Made by a program: the position numbers and the translations under genes
Part shown: one piece after another, positions 11,401 to 20,257 of the stretch
How the letters are laid out: each line of letters opens with the position of its first letter
Numbering within the stretch: the first letter of the stretch is position 1
Assembly: GCF_001043975.1 (NCBI RefSeq)
Contig: NZ_LABY01000009.1
Coordinates: 1-64,000 of the forward strand
Direction: 5' to 3'
DNA from: Methylobacterium variabile
GTDB taxonomy: Bacteria > Pseudomonadota > Alphaproteobacteria > Rhizobiales > Beijerinckiaceae
DNA: 64,000 nucleotides
The notes under the pieces: generated by a model
Told to the model about the DNA's origin: nothing
The model's database searches: none
Seen by the model: only the letters and a program-made list of their open reading frames with translations

Positions 11401-11490
11401 CGCTTCGGGGGAGCGCGCGCCGCGGCGCCGGCCGGCCCGGACAGGGCTGCGGAGGGTGGCCCCGCGCCGTTCCGGCAGGTCGCCGAGTAA
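11401..11490 (+). pseudogene. Relic of an RND permease C-terminal tail
   Basis: 29 codons ending in a stop (RFGGARAAAPAG...FRQVAE) mirror the last residues of the czcA product in this window (RFGGKDVAAPGD...LRQAAE). No membrane domain precedes it. It suggests a second czcA-like gene once lay here and was lost, perhaps with arrival of the neighbouring tnpB element. Confidence 0.4.
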
Positions 11491-11545
11491 TCGCGCTGGC
11501 TCAGGCGTCCGGGGCCGCTTCATACCCCCCTGATGCCGCCGGCTT

Positions 11546-12268
11546 TCAGCCGATCCGGCCGAGCGCCGGGAAGGTCTCCATGATGAGCGAGGCCATGTCG
11601 GTCATACGGCCGGTCACCATCAGCAGGCCCATCGCGACCATGACGCCCCCGCCGGCCACCTGAAGCGCCCGTCCGACCCAGCGCAGGGTGCGAAGGCGCG
11701 CGACGAAGCCGGACAGGAACAGGGCCGCGGCCACGAACGGCACGCCGAGGCCGAGCGAGTAGACGGTGAGCAGGACGACGCCCTTGCCCGAGGCCGACGA
11801 GGCCGTGACCGCCAGGATGGCACCGAGGACGGGACCGATGCACGGGGTCCATCCGAAGGCGAAGGTCATCCCGAGGAGGTAGGCGGCGACGGGGCCCCGA
11901 CCCGGCGGGTCGCCGTGCCAGCGCAGCTCGCCTTGCAGCCAGGCGGGCCGCAGCAGACCGGCCGTGAACAGGCCGAACAGGATCACCAGCAAGCCGGAGG
12001 CGAGGTTCAGCGCCTCGCGGTGGGCGAGCAGGGCGAAGCCGACGGCGCTCGCTCCCGCGCCGAACGCGACGAAGACGGTCGTGAACCCGAGCACGAAGCA
12101 GAGGCTCAGGCCGAGCGTGCGCAGGCTGCCGCGCTCGCCGGCGGCGGACTGGCCGGCCACGTAGGACACGTAGCCCGGGACCAGGGGCAGCACGCAGGGT
12201 GAGAGGAAGGACGCGGCTCCGGCGGCGAAAGCCGCCAGGAGGCCGACGCTGGCGGCATCTATGGCCAT
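11546..12268 (-). CDS. ccdA: Cytochrome c biogenesis protein CcdA
   Basis: 240 residues, six or seven membrane helices. It is the DsbD-type electron carrier that moves reducing power across the inner membrane. The first helix has the signature FLSPCVLPLVPGYVSYVAG with its redox Cys, and the partner Cys lies in FGWTPCIGPVLG. A close paralogue is at 58788. It follows the YafK gene in the same direction, at the end of the lead/zinc ATPase operon; keeping periplasmic thiols reduced under metal stress is a plausible job here. Confidence 0.9.
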   Translation of the reverse strand: MAIDAASVGLLAAFAAGAASFLSPCVLPLVPGYVSYVAGQSAAGERGSLRTLGLSLCFVLGFTTVFVAFGAGASAVGFALLAHREALNLASGLLVILFGLFTAGLLRPAWLQGELRWHGDPPGRGPVAAYLLGMTFAFGWTPCIGPVLGAILAVTASSASGKGVVLLTVYSLGLGVPFVAAALFLSGFVARLRTLRWVGRALQVAGGGVMVAMGLLMVTGRMTDMASLIMETFPALGRIG

Positions 12269-12302
12269 CGGCGTCAGACCTGACTGGAAGGATGTAGGCC
12301 GC

Positions 12303-13379
12303 TCATTCCCGTCCCTCGCCAGCCGTGGCGAATGTCTTGGGAAGGCGCCGCTCCGTCTCGGCTACTGCGGGCCGTGGCGACGCCCCCGCCTTCAGCGCAG
12401 CCCCGACGCGAGTGGGCTCCCGCCTGTCGGTGGCGGCGACCGGACCGGCGGCCGGCATCGCGATCTCGCGCGGGCCTGCGGCCAGGGCCTCGGGACGGCT
12501 CACCTCGCCTAGCCCGCCTCCGGCCGCCATCAAGGTCTCGCGGAACGACCGGTGCTGTCCACCATCCTCGTACACCAGCCGGATGGCCGGCGTGCCGGCC
12601 GCCACGAGGGCGGCGACCTGCCGCTCGTCTTCCGCCTGCTTCCGGGCGACCGCGCCGGCCGTGGCGCCGTCGGCGTCCGCGTCGAACACGTAGCGGCCGC
12701 CCGCCACGCCGACGACCGGTTCGGCTTTCGTGATCTCGAACCGGTCGGACCCTTCCTTGATGTTCCTCCAGAACGCGATGTTCGGATCCTGCCGATGCCG
12801 GGCCAGGTTCTCCGGGGTCATGCGGAACGGGTAGGACTGGAACTGGACGGCGCGCTGCCCGCCCGCGAACGCCTCGCGCACCACGGCGTAGAGCTCCGAG
12901 ATCGCCTCGTCCGTCATCGCGAAGCAGCCCCGCGACGAGCAGGAGCCGTGCACCATCAGGTGCGCGCCCGTGCGTCCCAGGGAGCGGTCGTAATCGTTCG
13001 GGTACCCGAGGTTGAACGAGAGGTAGAGGCTCGAATTCGGGTTCATGGACGCAGGCGTGACTGAGTAGAAGCCCTCCGGGGCCTGCCGGTCCCCTTCCCG
13101 GGTCTTGGGCCCGAGCTGGCCCGACCAGCGGCACATCGGATACGTCTTCAGGAGCGCGTACCTGCCGTCCGCGCCGCGCTTCCAGAGCTCGATCTCGGAC
13201 TCCTTCTTGTAGGCGCGCATGAGGATCGGGTCGGCGGGCGACACCCCCTTGGCCGACATCAGGGCCAGGGTCGCGGGCGGAATGGGCGCCAGGTGCCGAG
13301 TCGAGGCCGCGTACTGTCCGTCCTGGCAGGCGGACAGCGCCAGGAGGAGGGCCAGGCCGAGCGTCGTCTTCTTCAGCAT
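12303..13379 (-). CDS. YafK-type L,D-transpeptidase lipoprotein
   Basis: 358 residues. The chosen start (13379) gives a lipoprotein signal (KKTTLGLALLLALSAC, lipobox LSAC) that an LspA such as the one next door would cleave. The YkuD catalytic motif is clear as HGSCSSRGCFAM around residues 135-146. The C-terminal 150 residues are a low-complexity Ala/Arg/Glu-rich extension. It would act on peptidoglycan in the periplasm. The frame is open upstream of 13379, but that part lacks a signal peptide. Confidence 0.82.
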   Translation of the reverse strand: MLKKTTLGLALLLALSACQDGQYAASTRHLAPIPPATLALMSAKGVSPADPILMRAYKKESEIELWKRGADGRYALLKTYPMCRWSGQLGPKTREGDRQAPEGFYSVTPASMNPNSSLYLSFNLGYPNDYDRSLGRTGAHLMVHGSCSSRGCFAMTDEAISELYAVVREAFAGGQRAVQFQSYPFRMTPENLARHRQDPNIAFWRNIKEGSDRFEITKAEPVVGVAGGRYVFDADADGATAGAVARKQAEDERQVAALVAAGTPAIRLVYEDGGQHRSFRETLMAAGGGLGEVSRPEALAAGPREIAMPAAGPVAATDRREPTRVGAALKAGASPRPAVAETERRLPKTFATAGEGRE

Positions 13380-13467
13380 GTCGGCCTCGCTGGTGTCGGC
13401 GTTCGAGCCTGGACCCGAAGGGTTGATGCCATGTTGTCGTGGCTGAGGTTCGGCGGAATCTGGACTC

Positions 13468-13977
13468 TCATGGGACCGGCTCCCCGGCACCGGGGTGGCT
13501 CCGCCGCAGCGGAAGTCCTTCGAGGAGCAGCAGGACGACGCCCGCGGAAATCCAGACGTCCGCCAGGTTGAAGGTGAACCAGCGGATGCCGCCCGTGTGC
13601 AGGTCGAGGTAGTCGGTGACCGCCCCGTCCATGAGCCGGTCGAGGAAATTGCCCGCGGCCCCGCCCGCTAGGGCGGCGAGGCCGAGTCGTTCGAGCCCGC
13701 CTTTCGCGGCCAAGGCCCAACCGACGACAAGGCAGGTGAGCGTGCCTTGGATGCCGAGGAGAACCGCGAGGGAAGAGGGATCGTGCGCCGGGAACAGGCT
13801 GAAGCTGATGCCGTGGTTGAACGACAGGCTCAGGTCGACGAAGGGCACCCGGCCCCGGACGGCACCCTCGACCAGCCACGCCTCGGCCACCGCCTTCGCG
13901 CCGAGGTCGATGGCCGCGGCGGCCCCCGCCACCCCGGCCACGGTCCCGACCCGGGCCCACCCTGACCGGGAGATCAT
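13468..13977 (-). CDS. lspA: Lipoprotein signal peptidase (LspA, PbrC-like)
   Basis: 169 residues, four membrane helices. It cleaves prolipoprotein signal peptides. Conserved parts: FNHGISFSLF, the first catalytic Asp region GNFLDRLMDGAVTDYLD, and the second, FNLADVWISAG. The start codon shares one base with the stop of the upstream P-type ATPase gene (TGATG), so translation is coupled. In lead-resistance operons of the pbr type an LspA homologue accompanies the Pb/Zn ATPase, which this layout repeats. Confidence 0.9.
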   Translation of the reverse strand: MISRSGWARVGTVAGVAGAAAAIDLGAKAVAEAWLVEGAVRGRVPFVDLSLSFNHGISFSLFPAHDPSSLAVLLGIQGTLTCLVVGWALAAKGGLERLGLAALAGGAAGNFLDRLMDGAVTDYLDLHTGGIRWFTFNLADVWISAGVVLLLLEGLPLRRSHPGAGEPVP

Positions 13978-16172
13978 CAGGCCCTCAGGAGACGGAGCGC
14001 GTTGGCCGTCACCAGGACGGTCGCGCCGGTGTCGGCCAGGATGGCGGGCCACAGGCCGGTGATGCCGGCGATGGTCGTCACCAGGAACACCGCCTTGAGG
14101 CCGAGCGCGATGGCGACGTTCTGGCGGATGTTCCCCAACGTCGCCCGGGACAGGGCGACGAGGGCGGCCACGTCTCCCACGCGGTCGTTCAGCACCGCGG
14201 CGTCCGCCGTCTCCAGGGCCGCGTCCGTGCCGCCGCCCATCGCGATGCCGACGCTGGCGGAGGCCAGGGCAGGCGCGTCGTTGATGCCGTCCCCGACCAT
14301 GGCGACCGGACCCATCTCCTTCAGGGCCGCGATCTCGGCGAGCTTGTCTTGCGGCAGGAGCTCGGCCTTCACGTCGAGGCCGAGTTCGGACGCGACCGCC
14401 TCGCCCGTGCGGCGATTGTCGCCGGTCAGCATCACGCTGCGCACGCCCAGCTTCCGCAGGGCCGCGATGCCGGCCGCCGCGTCGGCGCGGGGTTCGTCCC
14501 GGACCGCGATGGCGCCCAGCGCCTCGGCGCCGCGGACGACGATGACCACCGTCTTGCCGCCGGCCTCCAAGTCCGCGACCGCGCGGTCCGCCTGCGGGCC
14601 GAGCCGGACGCTCTCCGCCGCGTGCCGCGGCGAGGCGACGAGCACCGTCTGGCCCATGACAGTGGCCTGCACCGCCTTGCCGGGGATGGCGCGGGCGTCG
14701 CGCGTCGGCCGCAGCGGCACCCCGTCCTCGTTCGCCCGGTCCAGGATGGCGCGGGCGATCGGGTGGCTGGACCCGTTCTCGACCGCGGCGGCCAACCCAA
14801 GGACCGACCGTTCGGACGCGTCCGGCGCCAGGGCCAGGATGTCGGTGACCCGCGGCCGTCCGGCCGTCAGGGTCCCCGTCTTGTCGAACGCCACCGTGCG
14901 CACCCGCCCGATGATCTCAAGCGCCGCGCCGCCCTTCACGAGTAGCCCGCACCGGGCTCCGGCGGCCAGTCCCGATGCGATCGCGGCCGGCGTCGAGAGC
15001 ACGAGGGCGCAGGGGCAGGCGATGAGGAGGAGCGCGAGCCCCCGGTAGATCCAGGTGCCCCAGTCGGCACCGAGCAGGAGTGGCGGCAGGACCGCGACCG
15101 CGGCCGAGAACGCGAAGGCGATCGGCGTATAGACCGCGCTGAACCGGTCGATGAAGCGCGCCGTGGGCGACTTCGATGCCTGCGCCTCCTCGACCAGGTG
15201 CAGGATGCGGGCGACCATGTTGTCCGCCGCCGTCCTGGTGACGCGGACCTGCAGCGCGCCGTCGGTGTTGACGCTGCCCGCGTAGACCGTGTCATCGACC
15301 TTCTTGGGCTTCGGGACCGACTCGCCGGTGATGGGGGACTCGTCGAGGCTCGACGAGCCATCCGTGATCACCCCGTCGGCGGGCACGCGGTCGCCCGGCC
15401 TCACCACGACGACCTGCCCGACCGCGAGCGACGCCGCGGGCACCTCCCGGATGCTGCCGTCGGCTTCGACGAGGCGGGCGGTCTTCGGCACCAGGGCCGC
15501 GAGCGCCTTGATGCCCGCGCGTGCCCGCCCCGCCGCCACGACCTCCAGCATCTCGCCGACCGTGAAGAGCAGCACGACGATGGCGGCCTCCTCGGCCGCG
15601 TGGATGGCGAGCGCCCCCGCGGTCGCCACCGACATCAGCATCTCAATGGAGAAGGGCGTGCCGGAGAGCGCCGCCGAGACCGCGCGGCGGCCGTAGTACG
15701 CGAGCCCCACGAGGGCGCCCGGCCAGTAGGCGTACTCGCCCGCCATGCCCGGCGCGACGCGCTCGACGAGGAAGCCGGCGACGAACAGGACGCCGATGAG
15801 GATGCCCAGCAGCGCCTTGCGGCTCCGCCAGAGCGGCGGCTCGGCATCCTCCACGGTCTCGGTCGCCAGGGCGGCACCCTCGGCCTGCGCCTTGGCCAGG
15901 TCCGCGGCCGTGGGCAGCGGCGCGACGCCGTATCCGAGGCGCTCGATGCGGCCCTCCAACTCCGCCCTCGGGGTCGCGGCCTCGTCGAGCGCCAGGTCGA
16001 GGACTTGGCTGCCGTAGTTCACGCGCACGTCCGCGACGCCCGGCAGCCGCGAGACGGCGGTCTCGATCTTCCCGGCGCAGGTCGGGCAGTCCATGCCCTT
16101 GACCTTGTAGCGAAGGACCTGGGCACCGCTCGTGGGAGAAGATGGCGCGTCCGTGGGGGCGGCTAGGTTCAT
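13977..16172 (-). CDS. Zn/Cd/Pb-exporting P1B-type ATPase (ZntA/PbrA-like)
   Basis: 731 residues, a complete heavy-metal pump of the inner membrane. It has an N-terminal HMA domain with GMDCPTCAGKIE (residues about 28-39), the TM6 motif ACPCALVLSTPAAIAS, the phosphorylation motif DKTGTLTAG and the hinge [11 protein letters not shown]. The HMA and CPC pattern fits Zn/Cd/Pb subtype pumps. It is transcribed away from the MerR-type gene at 16255 through the operator at 16227, and its stop overlaps lspA. Confidence 0.93.
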   Translation of the reverse strand: MNLAAPTDAPSSPTSGAQVLRYKVKGMDCPTCAGKIETAVSRLPGVADVRVNYGSQVLDLALDEAATPRAELEGRIERLGYGVAPLPTAADLAKAQAEGAALATETVEDAEPPLWRSRKALLGILIGVLFVAGFLVERVAPGMAGEYAYWPGALVGLAYYGRRAVSAALSGTPFSIEMLMSVATAGALAIHAAEEAAIVVLLFTVGEMLEVVAAGRARAGIKALAALVPKTARLVEADGSIREVPAASLAVGQVVVVRPGDRVPADGVITDGSSSLDESPITGESVPKPKKVDDTVYAGSVNTDGALQVRVTRTAADNMVARILHLVEEAQASKSPTARFIDRFSAVYTPIAFAFSAAVAVLPPLLLGADWGTWIYRGLALLLIACPCALVLSTPAAIASGLAAGARCGLLVKGGAALEIIGRVRTVAFDKTGTLTAGRPRVTDILALAPDASERSVLGLAAAVENGSSHPIARAILDRANEDGVPLRPTRDARAIPGKAVQATVMGQTVLVASPRHAAESVRLGPQADRAVADLEAGGKTVVIVVRGAEALGAIAVRDEPRADAAAGIAALRKLGVRSVMLTGDNRRTGEAVASELGLDVKAELLPQDKLAEIAALKEMGPVAMVGDGINDAPALASASVGIAMGGGTDAALETADAAVLNDRVGDVAALVALSRATLGNIRQNVAIALGLKAVFLVTTIAGITGLWPAILADTGATVLVTANALRLLRA

Positions 16173-16226
16173 GCTGCGCTCCGTCCGCCCGGCTCCTGGT
16201 CCAAACTGGGAAGGCCACCTACATGC

Positions 16227-16247
16227 ACCCTGTAGTCACTATAGGGT
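16227..16247 (-). promoter_or_regulatory. MerR-family operator/promoter for the P-type ATPase
   Basis: The dyad ACCCTGTAGTCACTATAGGGT lies between divergent genes. On the minus strand it reads TTGACC then a 19-20 base stretch then CATGTA/ATGTAG, the over-long spacer that MerR-family activators untwist. Its sequence is very close to known PbrR/CadR operators, so the trigger is likely Pb, Cd or Zn. Confidence 0.8.
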
Positions 16248-16254
16248 CAAGGCC

Positions 16255-16674
16255 ATGGCACGTATCTCTTCCATGACCATCGGCAGCCTCGCGGAGGCGA
16301 CGGGGACGCGCGTCGAGACGGTGCGATGGTACGAGAAGATCGGGCTTCTTCCTTCGCCGGCACGGTCGAGCGGGAACTACCGGCTCTACGGTCCCGAGCA
16401 CCTGCGCCGGCTGAGCTTCGTCCGGCGGAGCCGCGCCCTCGGATTCACGGTGGAGCAGATCCGGGATCTCCTCGCATTGGCCGACGACCGGGAGCGCTCC
16501 TGCGCCGAGGTCGACACCATCGCCCGCGCTCATCTCGCCGACGTGGAGCGCAAGCTGGCCGACCTGACCAGGCTCGCCTCGGAACTGCGCGAGGTCATCG
16601 GGCAGTGCGGCTGCGGGTCGGTCGCCGATTGCCGCATCATCGAGTCCCTCTCCCCTTTGGGCGGGCCAGCGTAG
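16255..16674 (+). CDS. MerR-family regulator, PbrR/CadR-like
   Basis: 139 residues. The winged helix-turn-helix (MTIGSLAEATGTRVETVRWYEKIGLLP) is followed by a long dimerisation helix and a C-terminal metal loop. Metal-binding Cys are visible in RSCAEVD at the start of the long helix and in QCGCGSVADC near the end. The start at 16255 is just after the operator; upstream frame is open but would swallow the operator. It faces away from the Zn/Cd/Pb ATPase it probably activates. Confidence 0.9.
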   Translation: MARISSMTIGSLAEATGTRVETVRWYEKIGLLPSPARSSGNYRLYGPEHLRRLSFVRRSRALGFTVEQIRDLLALADDRERSCAEVDTIARAHLADVERKLADLTRLASELREVIGQCGCGSVADCRIIESLSPLGGPA

Positions 16675-16990
16675 GGGACATGCCGCCGCTTCGGTGTGCG
16701 ACGTACGGGGCCATCAGCACGCGGCTCTCGACTGCCCATTGGCCACGAACCCGCAGCACGCCACGGCGTGGATGGCGGCCGTGGCCATGACGAAGGCGCG
16801 ACGCGCTGCAGCCCGGACGGCAGGCTTGACCCGCCGTCACCGCCCGGCGAACCTCTGGCCCCAGGAATGGTGTTCCGACCGCGCCATCCGGTCCCTCTCG
16901 CTCCTTGCGCCTGCGAGATCGCATCGAGGCTACCGGAAGTCGCGGTCGAGGTTGGAGCCGCCGTGGCACGGCCTGAGCCGCGCTCAGGTC
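16675..16990. other. Intergenic stretch without a recognisable gene
   Basis: About 315 bases between the MerR-type gene and the DUF411 gene, whose 3' ends face each other. A minus-strand stretch (FVMATAAIHAVACCGFVANG) looks membrane-like but has no start or neighbours to support it. I see no promoter motif or clear terminator. Confidence 0.4.
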
Positions 16991-17467
16991 TCAGGCCAAC
17001 TCAGCACCGCGGTACCGGGCGAAGACGCTTCTGGTTTCCGGCCCGAAGAGGACGACGTCGTAGGTGTCGGGCTCCATGCCCTCGACCTCCATGCCGGTCG
17101 GCTCGCCCGGCATGCCGGGGACCGCCAGCCCGGCGCCCTTGGGCTTCTCCGCGAGCAGGCGCTTGATCGCCCCGGCCGGCACGTGCCCTTCGACGACGTA
17201 GCCCCCAACCTGGGCCGTGTGGCAGGAGGCGAGCTCCCGCGGCACCCCGAGGCGTGCCTTGAGCGGGTTCACGGGCGCCTCGGTGACGGTCACGGTGAAG
17301 CCGGCCTCGCGCAGATGGTCGCCCCACCTCTGGCAGCAGCCGCAGCTCGGGTCCTTGGTCACGGCCACTTCCGGCAGGCCGGCGGCGAACGCCTGTCGCC
17401 CCATGGCCAGCCCGGCCGCCAGCCCCGCGAGCATGGTCCGGCGCGATGGCATCCTGTCAGCCTTCAT
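16991..17467 (-). CDS. DUF411 periplasmic metal-binding protein
   Basis: 158 residues. It starts with a twin-arginine-like signal (PSRRTMLAGLAAGLAMG) and continues with the DUF411 pattern: PSCGCCQRWGDHL with three Cys, SCHTAQVGGYVVEGHVP, and EVEGMEPDTYDVVLFG near the C-terminus. Such proteins sit next to copper and other metal efflux genes and probably bind metal in the periplasm. It overlaps the end of the truncated RND gene by 4 bases, as in an operon. A decayed second copy of its 3' end is at 39230. Confidence 0.85.
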   Translation of the reverse strand: MKADRMPSRRTMLAGLAAGLAMGRQAFAAGLPEVAVTKDPSCGCCQRWGDHLREAGFTVTVTEAPVNPLKARLGVPRELASCHTAQVGGYVVEGHVPAGAIKRLLAEKPKGAGLAVPGMPGEPTGMEVEGMEPDTYDVVLFGPETRSVFARYRGAELA

Positions 17468-17937
17468 CGTTCGCTCCTGTCGGTTTCCCATTCGGCGGCC
17501 AGAGGCGTCCTCGTGGTCCCCTCGGCCACCGCGGTCGTGGGCGGCAGCCCGCGGCCCTTCACCAGGGCGTAGACTGCCGGGATCACGACCAGAGTCAGCA
17601 CCGCCGAGGAGACCATCCCGCCGATCATGGGCACCGCGATCCGCTGCATGACCTCGGAACCGGCACCCGTGCTCCAGAGGATCGGGACGAGCCCGGCCAT
17701 GATGGCCGTCACGGTCATGATCTTGGGGCGCACCCGCTCCACCGCGCCGACCATGATGGCCCGCCGCAGGTCCTCGCGCGCGAGCGGTCGGCCTGCACGG
17801 GCGCACCCGGCCCGGACCTCGTCGAGAACGTGGTCCAGGTAGACCAGCATGGTCACGCCGGTCTCCGCGGCGACGCCGGCGAGCGCGATGAACCCGACCG
17901 CCACCGCGACCGACATGTTGAAGCCCATCCACCCACC
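17464..17937 (-). pseudogene. CusA-type RND permease, C-terminal fragment
   Basis: Only the last 155 or so residues of a heavy-metal RND pump remain: MGFNMSVAVAVGFIALAGVA and ETGVTMLVYLDHVLDE in TM10-11, then ERVRPKIMTVTAIMAGLVPI, then a hydrophilic tail. The E-T-G-V form resembles Cu/Ag-type CusA rather than the czcA at 5754. Upstream it is fused to a fragment of a FixH-like gene, so about 900 residues were deleted. Confidence 0.85.
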
Positions 17938-18158
17938 GGCCTGCCGGTGCGTTTGCCGACGAGGCGCACGGCGACGATGGCCTCACCGACCTTCGCCTCC
18001 TGCTGCACGAGCTGGAACTGGTAGTCTTTGATGTCCGCCAGGGCGGGGACGGCGAACGCCGATGCCGACAGGACGGCGCCGAGCAGCGCGGCCGACACGG
18101 CGCGCGCGAAAGAGTTCTTGCTCACGGGTGTTGTCTCCTGAACACGATGGTTGGCCAC
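17938..18158 (-). pseudogene. FixH-like secreted protein, N-terminal fragment
   Basis: A signal peptide (AVSAALLGAVLSASAFAVPA) and the first strand of a FixH/YtkA-like domain (KDYQFQLVQQEAKVGEAIVA, VRLVGKRTGRPV) are intact. At about 17937 the sequence switches into the RND fragment in a different frame. Compare FELVEREVKQGYGTTILVRLVDERTGK in the intact gene at 50201. The deletion joined two genes that once formed one efflux operon. Confidence 0.75.
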
Positions 18159-18223
18159 GCGCGGGCGCGCAGCATCGAGCCGGCGCTCACGCCGGCGGCA
18201 TCGGTTTCAGGCTCGGGGAAGGC

Positions 18224-18673
18224 TCAGGCAGCGGGGGCCCGTGCACGCTGGCGAAGGACGCCGCAGAGGGCCCAGGCCGGGGTGGCGCGCATGGCTGTCG
18301 GCGCTGGAACGGATACCGCAGCCGGAAGCAGGGAGGCGATGCTGGCGAGGCAAAGCACCATCAAGGGGCAGCCCGCCTTGGCGCAGTCCGGCTTCGCCGC
18401 CTTCTCGGGCGGGCAGCAGGGCATGTCTTCCATGTCCATCCCGGCCATGTCCATGCCGGCGTGGTCCATGGCGTGCATCGAATCCTGCGAGCCGTGTGCC
18501 TGCGCCGTCATGGAGGCGTGCATGCCCGCGGCGGCGGCAGCGGTCGCCGGCGTAACGGCGAGGCTGAGAACCGCCAGGAGCGGAGCAACCGCCGGAGGGC
18601 GAGCCAGAACGTCACGAAGCGAGGATGCCAGTTTTCCGGGTCGTGCGGAAGGTCGATGGATGCAAGGGTGCAC
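18224..18673 (-). CDS. Putative Met/His/Cys-rich metal-binding protein
   Basis: 149 residues. Hydrophobic segments at about 30-50 and 105-125 flank a central region rich in metal ligands (MHAMDHAGMDMAGMDMEDMP, CCPPEK...DCAKAGC). The ligand choice points to copper or mercury. I do not recognise a named family. It lies upstream of the FixH-like/RND remnant in the same direction and may have belonged to that copper-efflux operon. Confidence 0.5.
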   Translation of the reverse strand: MHPCIHRPSARPGKLASSLRDVLARPPAVAPLLAVLSLAVTPATAAAAAGMHASMTAQAHGSQDSMHAMDHAGMDMAGMDMEDMPCCPPEKAAKPDCAKAGCPLMVLCLASIASLLPAAVSVPAPTAMRATPAWALCGVLRQRARAPAA

Positions 18674-18750
18674 TTTCCCACCGCGGGAAGGTCATGGGCA
18701 CACGACCGCCGAGATCGGGTTGGACGGCCTCGAACGGTCCGCCGCGGCCG

Positions 18751-18972
18751 TCAGTAGCCGTGATGGTGGTGGCCCCGGTCGAAGTGGACTGGGCGGTCGT
18801 AGGCGTGGCGGTGGTGCCGCTCGTAGCCGTGGCGGTGGCCGTAGCCATGATGACGATGGTCCCAGTGATGGTGGTGGCGATGGCGCGGGCCGTGCTCGTA
18901 CCACTGCGCGGAGGCCGCGCCGGGGAGCAGCACGAGGGCGACGGCCATCAGACCTGCGATCGGAAGCTTCAT
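18751..18972 (-). CDS. Small secreted histidine-rich protein
   Basis: 73 residues. A clear signal peptide (MKLPIAGLMAVALVLLPGAASA) is followed by a mature part in which about every third residue is His (RHRHHHHWDHRHHGYGHRHG, and GHHHHGY at the end), with Tyr, Arg and Gly between. Such His-rich periplasmic peptides bind Ni, Zn or Cu. Start at 18972 is preceded by a good ribosome site (gaggaggg). Function beyond metal binding is unknown. Confidence 0.65.
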   Translation of the reverse strand: MKLPIAGLMAVALVLLPGAASAQWYEHGPRHRHHHHWDHRHHGYGHRHGYERHHRHAYDRPVHFDRGHHHHGY

Positions 18973-19054
18973 GGGAGGACCCTCCTCGTTCGAGACGTCC
19001 CCAGACTGCGCGGGCCGCGTTGAACCGGTTCTGAAGCCGGCGCGCAGCCTCCGT

Positions 19055-20257
19055 TCAGCCGACGGCGCCGGTCCCGCCGGCACCGTCCTGTCGCGTGCCC
19101 CACAAAGCGCATGCCAGGCCGAGGTTCGCCAGGGCGAGCGCCACCAGGAGGCCGTACGCCGCGTCGGCGCCGCCATAGGTGAGGGCCAGGGCTCCGAGCG
19201 AGGGTGCCACCGCCTGGGCGGCGAGACCCGGCCGCGCCAAGCGTCCCACGAGCACCGGGTATCGCTCCGGCCCGAACAGGGCGAGCGGCACCGTGCCCCG
19301 GGCGATGGAGTAGATGCCGTTGCCCGCCCCGTAGAGCACCAGGGCGAGGCCGACCGCCGGCACGCCCGCGGCCAGGATGGCTAGCCCCAGGGCCACCAGC
19401 GCCATGGCCGCGGTCAGGGTCCAGAGCGGGTGATGCCTGCCCTTGTTCGCCATCTCGACGACACGGGCCCCGACCTGGGCGGGGCCGATCAAGGCGCCGT
19501 AGGACACGGCCGCGGCGAGCGCGACGCCACGGGCCTGCAGCAACGCGATCAGGTGCACCGAGACCAGCGTCATGACGGTTCCGCCCAGCACCAGGACACC
19601 GGCCATCAGCAGGAAGGCACGGCGCTCGCGGAGCGTCAGCGTCCCGTCCGCATGGTGCGCCTCGCCCCCGGCGATCTCGACGCTGGGTGCTCTCGGGATC
19701 AGACCGAGCACGAGCGGCAGCGTGACCAGCACATGCAACCCGGCGTAGGCGAAGCAAGCCGACCGCCAGCCGACCTGCTCGACGAGGAAGGCCGAGAGCG
19801 GCCAGCAGACGGTGCTGGCGAACCCGCCCCACAGCGTCAGGGTGGCGATGGCCGGGCGCGCCTCGGCACCGTAGAGCCGGCCGAGGGTGGCGAAGGCCGG
19901 GTCGTAGAGCCCGCAGCCCATCCCGAGCCCGAGCAGGAGCCAGCCGGCGAGGAAGGCCGGCAGGCTCGGCGCCAACCCCAGCACGACGTGACCCGCCGCC
20001 AGCAGCAGGGCCGCCAGGGCCAGCACCGGTCGGCCTCCGTGCCGGTGGATTGCAAGTCCCACGCGCGGCGAGGCGAAGGCTGCCACCAGGAGGCCGATGG
20101 AGAGGCCTCCGACCACCCAGGTCAGCGACCAGCCCGTGTCCGCCGCGATGGGGCCGGCAAGCACCGCCGGCAGGTAGAACGACGAGCCCCAGGCGAGGAT
20201 CTCCACCACGCCCAGGGCGGAGACGACGACGAGGCGGCCGCGCGCCTCAGACCTCAC
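19055..20257 (-). CDS. MFS transporter of the ars cluster
   Basis: 400 residues, 12 membrane helices, major facilitator family. The loop 2-3 motif appears as GLAIHRHGGRPVL. The start overlaps the end of the arsenite permease gene by 11 bases, so it is the last gene of the ars operon. MFS members in ars operons can export organic or trivalent arsenicals; which applies here cannot be told from sequence. Confidence 0.8.
   Translation of the reverse strand: MRSEARGRLVVVSALGVVEILAWGSSFYLPAVLAGPIAADTGWSLTWVVGGLSIGLLVAAFASPRVGLAIHRHGGRPVLALAALLLAAGHVVLGLAPSLPAFLAGWLLLGLGMGCGLYDPAFATLGRLYGAEARPAIATLTLWGGFASTVCWPLSAFLVEQVGWRSACFAYAGLHVLVTLPLVLGLIPRAPSVEIAGGEAHHADGTLTLRERRAFLLMAGVLVLGGTVMTLVSVHLIALLQARGVALAAAVSYGALIGPAQVGARVVEMANKGRHHPLWTLTAAMALVALGLAILAAGVPAVGLALVLYGAGNGIYSIARGTVPLALFGPERYPVLVGRLARPGLAAQAVAPSLGALALTYGGADAAYGLLVALALANLGLACALWGTRQDGAGGTGAVG

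Noticed and set aside
13616-16166. Plus-strand frames across lspA and the P-type ATPase
   Set aside because: Low-complexity products in antisense to well-supported genes with complete catalytic motifs.
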